Position numbers and translations under genes: made by a program. A stretch of DNA of 64,000 nt from contig PGYB01000003.1 of NCBI GenBank assembly GCA_002839445.1, forward strand, positions 62,001 to 126,000, in the 5' to 3' direction. Below the pieces are notes generated by a model. It was given only the letters and a program-made list of their open reading frames with translations. It searched no databases and was not told the origin of the DNA. Positions 15,097-22,387 of the stretch are shown one piece after another. The stretch is from Candidatus Riflebacteria bacterium HGW-Riflebacteria-1 (GTDB lineage Bacteria > Muiribacteriota > Ozemobacteria > Ozemobacterales > Ozemobacteraceae). Each line of letters opens with the position of its first letter. Within the stretch, counting starts at the first letter, position 1.

Positions 15097-16458
15097 TCAG
15101 ATACGGGCTACTGCCATAAAAATGGCATGCAATGAAATTATGAGCGCAAGAAAGATTGTCCGCGCAGACTGCGACGATACCCAAGGCAGAGAATAGCCAA
15201 TCTGTCCGGAATGACAAGCTGAGATGCAGTCGCCGCACAATGTACAGGTAGAACCAGGGCGCCGCGACCTTATATCATCTAGATGCAGGGCATTATAGCG
15301 ACAGGCTTTCCGGCACACCTGGCACTCGACGCAACCGGCAGCGATACGCATACGGAATGGCGACAGGCGACCAATCCAGTTTCCCAGCAGGCCGGCCGGG
15401 CAGAAGCTTACGCAGTGAGTCATAACGCCGTTTCGCCGCGACACCACGAGCATGACCGCAATTCCTGCCAGACCAAACAGCGCTGCGCAAATTGCCGCCG
15501 CAAGCCAGCCAACATACAGATATCGCAACAACAGCGCTGTCAGGGAAACCAGAACGAGCAGCAAAAATCTTATCTTTGCAGCATAAGCAGGCAGGTGTCC
15601 CGGGACCTGGCAGGATCGACTGGACAGGCTGTCCCAGGCACCAAAATAGCAAAGATGGCTGCACCAGGCCGGGCCCACCAGCAGGAGGGTTGCAACAAAA
15701 AGAATTGGCATGAAAAAGTCGCGACCGCGATAAAGAGGTCCGGCAATAATCAATGCCGGCACCGGCAGATGCAATTTTCCGGTCATCAGCATTTCTTTAA
15801 ATCCGGCAAGACCCAAAAAAAGCTGCGCAAAAAATACCACTGAAAATAACAACCAGATACGCGGACGCAAACAGGCGGCAACCGAAGGATATAAAAACTT
15901 TTCAGTAAGCCAGGCCGCATAAAAAGACATTAACAAAACCTGCAACCAGCCAAATCCCGGCCAATATCTTTCGAGCAACAGCATTGGCAGAGGCAGATAA
16001 TTCTGCACCAGACCAAGCAACGAAGCGGTTAACACAAAAGCGGCCAAAGGAGCTTGTGACTGAGTAGAATTGTCATACCAGCGCCTGATTCTTCTGCTGC
16101 TCATAATCAGCGCCGATAGCAATGTAACGCCTGCTACTGCACCCAGGATTGCCAGCATTCGCAACCACGGCTGCCCATGACCGATGCGCATACTGACGAG
16201 AAAATGCGCAGTTGCAACCCAACGTAACGCTGCCAGCAGCAGAAACATTTGCGCCACATTTCGCATCCAGAATCTACGCCAGAGCATGGCTCCTACCATA
16301 AAGATGCAGGACAAAGACAACCCCATCTCGCCCCAGCGCAGAAAATGCGCGGCTATCAATAAAAAAGACAGTCCCGGCAGAAAAAAGAGTATGGTAAAGC
16401 ATCTATTCTGACTGTCTTCAACTGCGGTTGAAAAATGAATATCGGCGGTTTTTCCCAT
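15097..16458 (-). CDS. NapH/NosR-like polyferredoxin membrane protein
   Basis: 453 residues from ATG 16458, chosen because AGGAAAGAG lies just upstream; a TTG start at 16488 has no such site. Ten or so hydrophobic helices run through the protein. Cys motifs are CSHLCYFGAWDSL and CVSFCPAG between helices, then a soluble two-cluster ferredoxin segment near the C terminus, CVECQVCRKACRY and CTLCGDCISACHSG, enough for two [4Fe-4S] clusters. The last hydrophobic helix closes the protein. It is likely a membrane electron carrier between quinol or ferredoxin and an external acceptor. Unlike 7986-9884 it lacks FMN and nitroreductase domains. The DIIRS-to-C-terminal arrangement is NosR-like; partner unknown. 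Confidence 0.85.
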   Translation of the reverse strand: MGKTADIHFSTAVEDSQNRCFTILFFLPGLSFLLIAAHFLRWGEMGLSLSCIFMVGAMLWRRFWMRNVAQMFLLLAALRWVATAHFLVSMRIGHGQPWLRMLAILGAVAGVTLLSALIMSSRRIRRWYDNSTQSQAPLAAFVLTASLLGLVQNYLPLPMLLLERYWPGFGWLQVLLMSFYAAWLTEKFLYPSVAACLRPRIWLLFSVVFFAQLFLGLAGFKEMLMTGKLHLPVPALIIAGPLYRGRDFFMPILFVATLLLVGPAWCSHLCYFGAWDSLSSRSCQVPGHLPAYAAKIRFLLLVLVSLTALLLRYLYVGWLAAAICAALFGLAGIAVMLVVSRRNGVMTHCVSFCPAGLLGNWIGRLSPFRMRIAAGCVECQVCRKACRYNALHLDDIRSRRPGSTCTLCGDCISACHSGQIGYSLPWVSSQSARTIFLALIISLHAIFMAVARI

Positions 16459-16521
16459 AAGACTCTTTCCTGAGAATTGATCGCGCAAATGCTTGATGCG
16501 CTAATCGGATAATGACATGCA

Positions 16522-16550
16522 ATTATATTGTTTATTTTTCAGCGCGTCAA
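16522..16550 (-). promoter_or_regulatory. Sigma70-type promoter for the 15097-16458 gene
   Basis: On the minus strand TTGACG (16545-16550), 17-base spacer, perfect TATAAT (16522-16527). Transcription would start near 16515, about 57 bases before the chosen start codon. It lies downstream of the GlcD-like gene, so the membrane protein is not simply the next gene of that operon. Confidence 0.7.
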
Positions 16551-16617
16551 TACCCTGAAGAATGCCAGCGGTGAATTCCTCGGAATCAGCCTGCCAAGGC
16601 CCTTAAGGTTAAATATA

Positions 16618-18012
16618 TCAGACAACCTTGCCGGGGTTGAGGATATTGTTAGGATCGAATGCCTGCTTGATCTGACGCATCAGTCGCAGTTGCACATCTC
16701 CGGCAATTTCTTCGAGATACTGGCGTTTGGCAAAACCAATGCCGTGCTCGCCAGAAACCTGCCCACCAAGCTCGCCGGCCCGCCGATAAAGGCGCGCGAA
16801 GCTTTTCTGCAGACGCTCACGAAAAACTTCGCGGCTCAAGCTGTCGCGCAGCAGGTAAACATGAAGATTGCCATCGCCGGCGTGGCCAAAACTGCGAATG
16901 CGAATCGATTCTTCAGTCTCGATCTGCTTGGTAAACTTTACAAACTCGGCCACCCGGTTGCGCGGCACCACGACATCGCACTCATCCATCTCTGTCGTCG
17001 AGGCCTTGATGGCTTCGAGAAAGGCACCGCGAGCGGACCAGATTGATTCCTGGCGTTCCTGGGTATCCGAAATAAGAATATCGAGAGCGCCCTGCTCAAG
17101 GCAGATGTGCGCGACTTTTTCGTAATCCTTTTCGATATCTTCGCGGGTGTGACCGTCAAAGGTCAGCAGCAGATAAGCATCGGCCGATGAATCGGGAAAT
17201 TTTTTGCCAAGAAAATCTTCTGAATTTTCGATTACCGCGCGCTCCATGTATTCGATTGCGGTGGGAACCGCTTTGGATTGAATGATCAGCGGCACGGTCT
17301 CGATCGCCAGATCAAGGCTGGGAAAAGGCACCAGCAGGCTGATAGACTTGGCGGGACGTGGCAGCAGTCGCAGAATTGCCCGGGTAACGAAACCTAGCGT
17401 TCCCTCTGAGCCGACAATGAGATCTTTGAGGCTGTAACCGGAACTGTTTTTCACCGTCTTGCCGCCAAACCAGGTAATTTCGCCATCTGGCAGTACTACT
17501 TCGAGCGCCCGTATGTAATCGCGGGTCACGCCATATTTGACGGCACGCATGCCGCCGGCGTTAGTGTTGATGTTTCCGCCGATAGAGGCGCTTTTCTCAC
17601 CGGGATCAGGCGGGTAAAAAAGATCGTGCTGTTCGACATGTGCGGCGATTTCCATCAGCAGCACGCCGGGTTCAACAGTCAGCGTGAGATTGTGCTGATC
17701 AAGTTCGATTATACTGTTCATCCTGGCCGTGCTGATCATTATACCGCCATGCATGGCAACAGCGCCGCCAACCAGGCCTGTCCCCTGCCCGCGCGGCGTC
17801 ACCGCAATCAGGTTCTCATTGGCGTATTTGAGAATCTTCGAAACCTGCTGAGCATTCTCAGGCATAACCAGCAGTTCGGGGAATTTATGCAGGTCGCCAA
17901 GTTCGTCGTGGCTGAAATCTTCATGCACTTCACCGCCGCAAACAAGATTTTCCCGCCCGCAAATCGCGGCAATATAATCAATATCAGTCTGAGTCAATGG
18001 TTTATAGTTCAT
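16618..18012 (-). CDS. FAD-linked D-lactate/glycolate dehydrogenase (GlcD/LctD-like)
   Basis: 464 residues, the usual length for GlcD. The N-terminal FAD_binding_4 domain shows [33 protein letters not shown] and [14 protein letters not shown]; the C-terminal FAD-oxidase domain shows [14 protein letters not shown] and [12 protein letters not shown]. It oxidises a 2-hydroxy acid (lactate or glycolate). Its start overlaps the EtfA stop as ATGA. In Acetobacterium woodii the order EtfB, ferredoxin-type EtfA, LctD encodes the NAD-dependent, electron-confurcating lactate dehydrogenase (established); the same order here suggests the same chemistry. Substrate choice between lactate and glycolate cannot be read from motifs. 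Confidence 0.88.
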   Translation of the reverse strand: MNYKPLTQTDIDYIAAICGRENLVCGGEVHEDFSHDELGDLHKFPELLVMPENAQQVSKILKYANENLIAVTPRGQGTGLVGGAVAMHGGIMISTARMNSIIELDQHNLTLTVEPGVLLMEIAAHVEQHDLFYPPDPGEKSASIGGNINTNAGGMRAVKYGVTRDYIRALEVVLPDGEITWFGGKTVKNSSGYSLKDLIVGSEGTLGFVTRAILRLLPRPAKSISLLVPFPSLDLAIETVPLIIQSKAVPTAIEYMERAVIENSEDFLGKKFPDSSADAYLLLTFDGHTREDIEKDYEKVAHICLEQGALDILISDTQERQESIWSARGAFLEAIKASTTEMDECDVVVPRNRVAEFVKFTKQIETEESIRIRSFGHAGDGNLHVYLLRDSLSREVFRERLQKSFARLYRRAGELGGQVSGEHGIGFAKRQYLEEIAGDVQLRLMRQIKQAFDPNNILNPGKVV

Positions 18013-19199
18013 GACAGCGAACCGCCTCTTTTGATTTTGTCGAGCAGTGCAGGAATAACCTGATACAGGTCGCCAATAACCGCGTAATGCGCGACATCAA
18101 AAATAGCGGCACGCGGGTCATTATTGATGGCAATGATGTTTTCTGCGCTCTGCATGCCGGCCGCGAACTGAACAGACCCTGACACTCCGCAGGTAATAAT
18201 GAGTTTTGGCTTGACCGTTCGGCCGCTCAGGCCGATCTGCAGTCGCGGGTCAAACCAGCCCTGTTCGATCAGCGGCCGGGTTCCGGCTGTCATGGCATCG
18301 AGTGCATCAGCAAGATCATATATCATCTGAAGATCTGCTTCTTTTTTGAGGCCTTTGCCGGCAACGATTATCGTTTCGGCATCTTCAATCGAACGCACTT
18401 TTTCTTTCGGCCTTATTTCGAGTACTTCTATTGCCGAATGCAGCCGCGAAGCATCAACCTGGCAATGCTCAACCAGCCCGGTCGGCAGAGTTTTTTCCGG
18501 AGCATTGAAAATCTTGTATCTGACCGTTGCAAACTGCGGGCGGTGGTGGGGAGTGTGAATGTGCGCCATGATGTTGCCGCCATAAGCCGGCCTGATCTGG
18601 TCTATATCAGTGTTTGGGTTTATATCGAGAATAGTACAGTCGGCGGTCAACCCGGTGCGGAAGCGTGCAGCCACGCGCGGTGCGAGTGAGCGACCGATTG
18701 AAGTGCCGCCAACCAGTATGCCGGAGGGCTTAACCCGGTTTATAAAATCTTCAAAAACTGCAGTAAAAGGCTCAATTTTGAACTGGGCAAGCTCTGGCTG
18801 ATCGTAGACAAAAACCTTATCAACACCATATTCAAGCAGCTGGCCAGTCAGGCTTTTAACCCTATCGCCAACCAGCAGACAGAAAACCTGTTGCCCGGTC
18901 TTGCCGGCAAGTTCGCGCGCTTTACCGATCAACTCTAAGCTGACCGGATGCACTACAGAATCGAGATGCTCAACGTAGACTGCTATGCCCTGCCATTCCT
19001 GCTTGTTGACCGCGACCTTGCGCGGGGGCTCTGCAAGCATGAAGATGTCGGGCCGCCGCTTGATACAAATCCGGCACATGCGGCAACCGGAATTGATTTC
19101 GACGCTGTCACCAGCTCTTTCGATAGCGTTGAACGGGCACAAGGCAATCAGTTCAGCAATATTCTGGCCAGTAAACGGAAGAATTTTTATGTTGCTCAT
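18009..19199 (-). CDS. EtfA with N-terminal ferredoxin-like cluster domain (LctC-like)
   Basis: 396 residues; ordinary EtfA has about 310-340. The first 60 residues are an extra domain with CPFNAIE and [13 protein letters not shown], giving four Cys for one [4Fe-4S] cluster. The EtfA body follows, with the C-terminal FAD-binding segment ([43 protein letters not shown]). N-terminal cluster domains of this kind are typical of EtfA subunits in bifurcating complexes such as LctBCD and caffeyl-CoA reductase. ATGA overlaps join it to both etfB and the dehydrogenase gene, so the subunits are probably made in fixed ratio. Confidence 0.9.
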   Translation of the reverse strand: MSNIKILPFTGQNIAELIALCPFNAIERAGDSVEINSGCRMCRICIKRRPDIFMLAEPPRKVAVNKQEWQGIAVYVEHLDSVVHPVSLELIGKARELAGKTGQQVFCLLVGDRVKSLTGQLLEYGVDKVFVYDQPELAQFKIEPFTAVFEDFINRVKPSGILVGGTSIGRSLAPRVAARFRTGLTADCTILDINPNTDIDQIRPAYGGNIMAHIHTPHHRPQFATVRYKIFNAPEKTLPTGLVEHCQVDASRLHSAIEVLEIRPKEKVRSIEDAETIIVAGKGLKKEADLQMIYDLADALDAMTAGTRPLIEQGWFDPRLQIGLSGRTVKPKLIITCGVSGSVQFAAGMQSAENIIAINNDPRAAIFDVAHYAVIGDLYQVIPALLDKIKRGGSLS

Positions 19200-19984
19200 A
19201 GGAATTTAAGCTCGTTAAGTTTGGCATAGATCTTTTCAGCAAGCACTTCTGGATCACCCTGCCAGGTTACACGTTCAGAAGATATCTGTGGCGGAAACAC
19301 CTTGATGACCTGAGTTGGCGAGCCTTTGAGCCCGTATCTGCCGGGGTCGCTGTCGGGAAGATCAGCAAGGGTTAATCGCTTTATCGGACGTTCTTTTGTC
19401 GCCATCTTGAGTTTGAAGGATGGCAGTCTTGGCTGAAAAATGCCTTTTTCAACGGTAATCAGGCATGGAAAACTGACCCGCACGATTTCGACAGTTTCCG
19501 GCATATCCATTTCGACGACCAGGCCCTTGTCGTCAGATGCTATAATCTTGCGCACATATGCAACATGAGGAATATTGAGAAACTCGGCAATCTCAGGACC
19601 GACCTGACCAGTGTCGCCATCAGTCGTCTGCCGGCCGCAGATTATCACGTCAGGCATGCCCAGCGACAAAATTCCCTGTGAGAGAGCATAAGCCGTAGCG
19701 AGAACATCGGCACCGGCAAAGTTACGGTCACTGAGCAGCACGCCTGCATCGACGCCGAGCATATAGCTCTCGCGAATAGCGGCCTCGGTTTGCGGCGGGC
19801 CCATGCTTATCGCGCATATTTCTGCCTGATGCTTCTCTTTCAGATGCACGGCAGTTTCAATGGCAAAGAGGTCGAACGGGTTGATTTTGCTATCGACGCC
19901 GCCGCGCTTCATCGTCATGGTTTCAGGATCAATATCAACTTTGGTAGTGTCAGGAACCTGTTTTATGCATACATAAATTTTCAT
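19196..19984 (-). CDS. EtfB electron transfer flavoprotein beta subunit (LctB-like)
   Basis: 262 residues. Family blocks: KQVPDTTKVDIDPETMT, NPFDLFAIETAVHLKE, ISMGPPQTEAAIRE, GRQTTDGDTGQVGPEIAEFL and the C-terminal RLPSFKLKMATKERPI. The INPFDLFAIE and MGPPQ wording is that of the bifurcating group rather than of fatty-acid oxidation EtfB. It would carry the bifurcating FAD and bind NAD(H). First gene of the three-gene operon; no clear Shine-Dalgarno before ATG 19984. A hairpin with a T run lies 28 bases upstream, in the leader. Confidence 0.9.
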   Translation of the reverse strand: MKIYVCIKQVPDTTKVDIDPETMTMKRGGVDSKINPFDLFAIETAVHLKEKHQAEICAISMGPPQTEAAIRESYMLGVDAGVLLSDRNFAGADVLATAYALSQGILSLGMPDVIICGRQTTDGDTGQVGPEIAEFLNIPHVAYVRKIIASDDKGLVVEMDMPETVEIVRVSFPCLITVEKGIFQPRLPSFKLKMATKERPIKRLTLADLPDSDPGRYGLKGSPTQVIKVFPPQISSERVTWQGDPEVLAEKIYAKLNELKFL

Positions 19985-20011
19985 GGCGCTATTTTACAAC
20001 AGACATGCAGA

Positions 20012-20042
20012 AAAAAACCATGCCCGAAGGCAACTTCGGCCA
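20012..20042 (-). terminator. Hairpin with T-run in the etfB leader (possible attenuator)
   Basis: On the minus strand GCCGAAG-TTGC-CTTCGGG(C) forms a tight stem followed by ATGG and seven T, ending 28 bases before etfB. There is no minus-strand gene just upstream that it would terminate, so it may be a leader attenuator, or it protects etfB from antisense read-through. A second small inverted pair (ACCTG/CAGGT) lies upstream. Confidence 0.45.
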
Positions 20043-20187
20043 GAAAATTTAAACCTGACAAAAACATTGCAGGTAGTTGTCTAAAATTCGTCGATTTGCC
20101 CGTCAGAATTTACGTCTATTTTTTTTACCTGCGCCTTAGACCCCCTAAGGACAAACGAACTTTGCGCACAAACGAAACGCCCGCATC

Positions 20188-20205
20188 GCTGGCACACTTT
20201 TTGCT
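20188..20205 (+). promoter_or_regulatory. Sigma54 (RpoN) -24/-12 promoter candidate
   Basis: CTGGCACACTTTTTGCT: the GG and GC doublets are exactly 10 bases apart, and TGGCAC plus TTGCT match the -24/-12 consensus. Transcription would start near 20216, leaving a leader of about 120 bases before the secreted-protein gene at 20339. The spot is about 200 bases from the divergent etfB start. Confidence 0.7.
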
Positions 20206-20250
20206 TAAAGCTAGATTGCTGTCTGCTGATAAAAAGTGAGTATGGTGAAG

Positions 20251-20312
20251 CAGAGTAGTGCCCTCGAGTTTCAGAACAGCCAGCGGGATGGCCCTCCCGT
20301 AGAACAGGGTCG
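20251..20312 (+). promoter_or_regulatory. Structured 5' leader of unknown class
   Basis: Between the sigma54-like promoter and the gene, CCCT (20261) can pair with AGGG (20306) around an inner hairpin CGGGA-TGGCCC-TCCCG (20284-20299). No riboswitch consensus I know fits; the c-di-GMP-I pattern was checked by eye and does not match. It may be a regulatory leader or a stability element. Confidence 0.3.
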
Positions 20313-20338
20313 AAGTTAAACAAAAGGTTGAGGCAACT

Positions 20339-20899
20339 ATGAAACGTAATTATTCTAAAGTCCTTTCTATTGTTCTGATCTGCTCATTCGTGCTGTCATC
20401 TTTCACCCAGGTTTTTGCTTATGGTAACGATTGTTCTGTGAACAGAATTTATAACGATCTGAACAATGCCTATAACATTGTCAACAGCGGCAGATTATAT
20501 ACCGATATCCAGAACGCACGGCCATATATCAGCCATGCCCAGAAGCTTCTCAATAGAATGCCATGTTCAAGCCATAATGCCCGCAAAATTGACCGGGTCA
20601 TGGATAAAGCTAAGACCGAAATTCTCTGGAACAACAAACATGATGCTCTGAGCCAGATTGGCTGCGCTATGAGAATGGTTGAAAACCTCAGCGGCAGCAA
20701 CAGCAGTAGTCAGGGTGGCCATTACAATGGCAGCAGCAACAGCTCAAACTCAGGCACTGGCGCAGCAATGATCGCAGCACCAGTAGCAATTGGGATTGGA
20801 GCAGCTCTTGTCGGTCTTTTCAGACATTTCAACTGGGGCTACACCCGCACCAGAGTCAGCCCGCCACGCCTTCCTGCCACGATCGTTCCGGTAAGATGA
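20339..20899 (+). CDS. Secreted protein of unknown function
   Basis: 186 residues. Signal peptide (residues 1-27, VLSIVLICSFVLSSFTQVFA) and a mature helical part with four conserved-looking Cys (CSVNRIYNDL, MPCSSHNARK, QIGCAMRM). A Ser/Asn/Gly-rich linker (about residues 120-140) precedes a hydrophobic segment AAMIAAPVAIGIGAALVGLF and a basic tail, so it may be anchored in the membrane. GAGG lies 6 bases before ATG. Flanked by its own sigma54-like promoter and a strong terminator, hence a single-gene transcript. I do not recognise the family. Sigma54 control suggests expression tied to motility, envelope or nitrogen state. Confidence 0.75.
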   Translation: MKRNYSKVLSIVLICSFVLSSFTQVFAYGNDCSVNRIYNDLNNAYNIVNSGRLYTDIQNARPYISHAQKLLNRMPCSSHNARKIDRVMDKAKTEILWNNKHDALSQIGCAMRMVENLSGSNSSSQGGHYNGSSNSSNSGTGAAMIAAPVAIGIGAALVGLFRHFNWGYTRTRVSPPRLPATIVPVR

Positions 20900-20919
20900 T
20901 TCACTCCTGACAATCAGTA

Positions 20920-20957
20920 GGGAGCTGTCGCATAGAAATATGACGCAGCTCCCTTTT
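20920..20957 (+). terminator. Rho-independent terminator
   Basis: GGGAGCTG...CATA-GAAA-TATG...CAGCTCCC followed by TTTT: a near-perfect stem with a GAAA tetraloop, 21 bases after the stop codon of the secreted-protein gene. Confidence 0.9.
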
Positions 20958-21343
20958 GCTTTGCCTGGAACTCATTTCAAAACATCAACCTGCAAATTCG
21001 TCATCAGTCCTGTGACCAGGCGCGACACAAATGACGCAACGACAGCTTAGCCGCTGCCGGCATACCTGCCAGCAATGCTGCTTTTGCTTTTTCCACATAA
21101 CTGGCATGCTGATTGCATATCAATTATACGACAACAGGAATGACAAAAAGCCTGTAATGCAACGATATCGTACTCGCCCTGGCCACACACGGCCTCAGTT
21201 CACGTTGAACCGGGCAACCGGCAGCCTGAACTGTCGCTCGCAGTTGGCCGGTCAGACCTATGATGTCGGCTCCTTCACTCGTGACCGAAATTCGATCAAG
21301 GTTTCGGCAGCTCTTTGCTGCTATAATTTAAAAGGAGTCCATC
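20958..21343 (+). other. Intergenic region before the MBL hydrolase gene
   Basis: 386 bases. It contains one strong sigma54-like promoter (21101-21117) and then about 215 bases of leader. An open frame of about 100 codons crosses it but has no ribosome site and reads as random sequence, so I do not call it. No stable hairpin stood out. Confidence 0.5.
21101..21117 (+). promoter_or_regulatory. Sigma54 (RpoN) -24/-12 promoter candidate
   Basis: CTGGCATGCTGATTGCA has GG and GC exactly 10 bases apart and matches YTGGCACGNNNNTTGCA at all but one fixed position (CAT for CAC). Predicted start near 21129, about 215 bases upstream of the MBL gene. Confidence 0.7.
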
Positions 21344-22168
21344 ATGTATAAGATTCAATTCATCGGTGTTGGCAGCGCCTTCACCACCCGTGACTATTAC
21401 CAGTCCAATGCCCTTATCATTGCCGGTTCAGGCAAAAAACTGCTCATCGACTGCGGCACCCAGGCGCAGTTCGCTCTCGAAGAGCTTGGCATCAATAATT
21501 CGAACATCGGCAATGAAATAGACGGGGTCTATGTCTCGCATCTGCACGCAGACCACATCGGTTCGATGGAGTGGCTGGCCCTGGTGACCTACTTCAACCC
21601 AGGATTCAAGAGACCAAAACTGTTCGGAATTCAGTCTCTGATGTCCGACCTGTGGAACAAGAGTCTGCGCGGCGGCCTCGAAACGCTCGAAGGCAAGATC
21701 GCCAACCTTACCGACTACTTCGAATGCCACCCGGTTCGCATCAACAACTCGTTCATCTGGGAGAACATACGCTTCACGCCAGTGCAGACAGTGCATGTCG
21801 TCAGCGGCATGCAGATTCAACACAGCTACGGTCTAATGATCCAGGAAATCGGCAGTGACCACAAGGTGTTTCTCACCACTGACACCCAGTTCGCGCCTTA
21901 TCAGATGCGCAAATTCTATGAGCAATGCAACCTGATTCTGCACGACTGCGAAACCGCACCGTTTAAATCAGGCGTTCACGCGCACTACGACGACCTCAAC
22001 ACCTTGCCAGAGCACGTCAAGGCAAAAATGTGGCTCTATCACTACCAGCCGAACCCTCATCAGAACAGCAGCGCCGACGGCTTCCTCGGCTTTCTGGTTA
22101 AGGCTCAGACATTGGTTATAGAAGAAATCGCAAGTAACCGGCCAGGGGAAAAAGCAGTCGAACAATAG
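21344..22168 (+). CDS. MBL-fold hydrolase, RNase Z/phosphodiesterase-like
   Basis: 274 residues. The metal motif SHLHADHIGS is the HxHxDH signature of zinc-type metallo-beta-lactamase fold enzymes; TTDTQFAP supplies the later Asp and the His of LYHYQPNP the last ligand. The N terminus (IQFIGVGSAFTTRDYYQSNALII) is like that of RNase Z and cyclic-nucleotide phosphodiesterases of the ElaC group, but the exosite insert of tRNase Z is not evident. A cytoplasmic hydrolase of a phosphodiester or similar substrate is the most that can be said. AAAGGAG lies 6 bases before ATG, and a terminator follows 15 bases after the stop. Confidence 0.85.
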   Translation: MYKIQFIGVGSAFTTRDYYQSNALIIAGSGKKLLIDCGTQAQFALEELGINNSNIGNEIDGVYVSHLHADHIGSMEWLALVTYFNPGFKRPKLFGIQSLMSDLWNKSLRGGLETLEGKIANLTDYFECHPVRINNSFIWENIRFTPVQTVHVVSGMQIQHSYGLMIQEIGSDHKVFLTTDTQFAPYQMRKFYEQCNLILHDCETAPFKSGVHAHYDDLNTLPEHVKAKMWLYHYQPNPHQNSSADGFLGFLVKAQTLVIEEIASNRPGEKAVEQ

Positions 22169-22182
22169 ATTCGCCCGGCATG

Positions 22183-22213
22183 GCGGAGAGTTTACCACTC
22201 TCCGCTTTTTTTT
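22183..22213 (+). terminator. Rho-independent terminator
   Basis: GCGGAGAG-TTTACCAC-TCTCCGC stem followed by eight or nine T, directly after the MBL gene. Confidence 0.9.
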
Positions 22214-22387
22214 AAAGCCCGCAAACAGGACTGCAGCCAATCAGAAAGTTTGGCCGCAGTAGCGGCAGGCTGTCTAACTTTATTTATGCCGGAATTCACA
22301 AGCCGATTTCAGTCAGTCAATCTATCCGGAATGCCTGCGAATGCATTATCCTGGTATCGATTGCGCTGTCGAACCAGAACAGCCTGT

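Noticed and set aside
20251..20312. c-di-GMP-I (GEMM) riboswitch
   Set aside because: The conserved core and tetraloop-receptor bases are not present; only simple hairpins fit.
21031..21351. Plus-strand 106-codon frame before the MBL gene
   Set aside because: No ribosome site, overlaps the sigma54 promoter, and amino-acid make-up is random-like.
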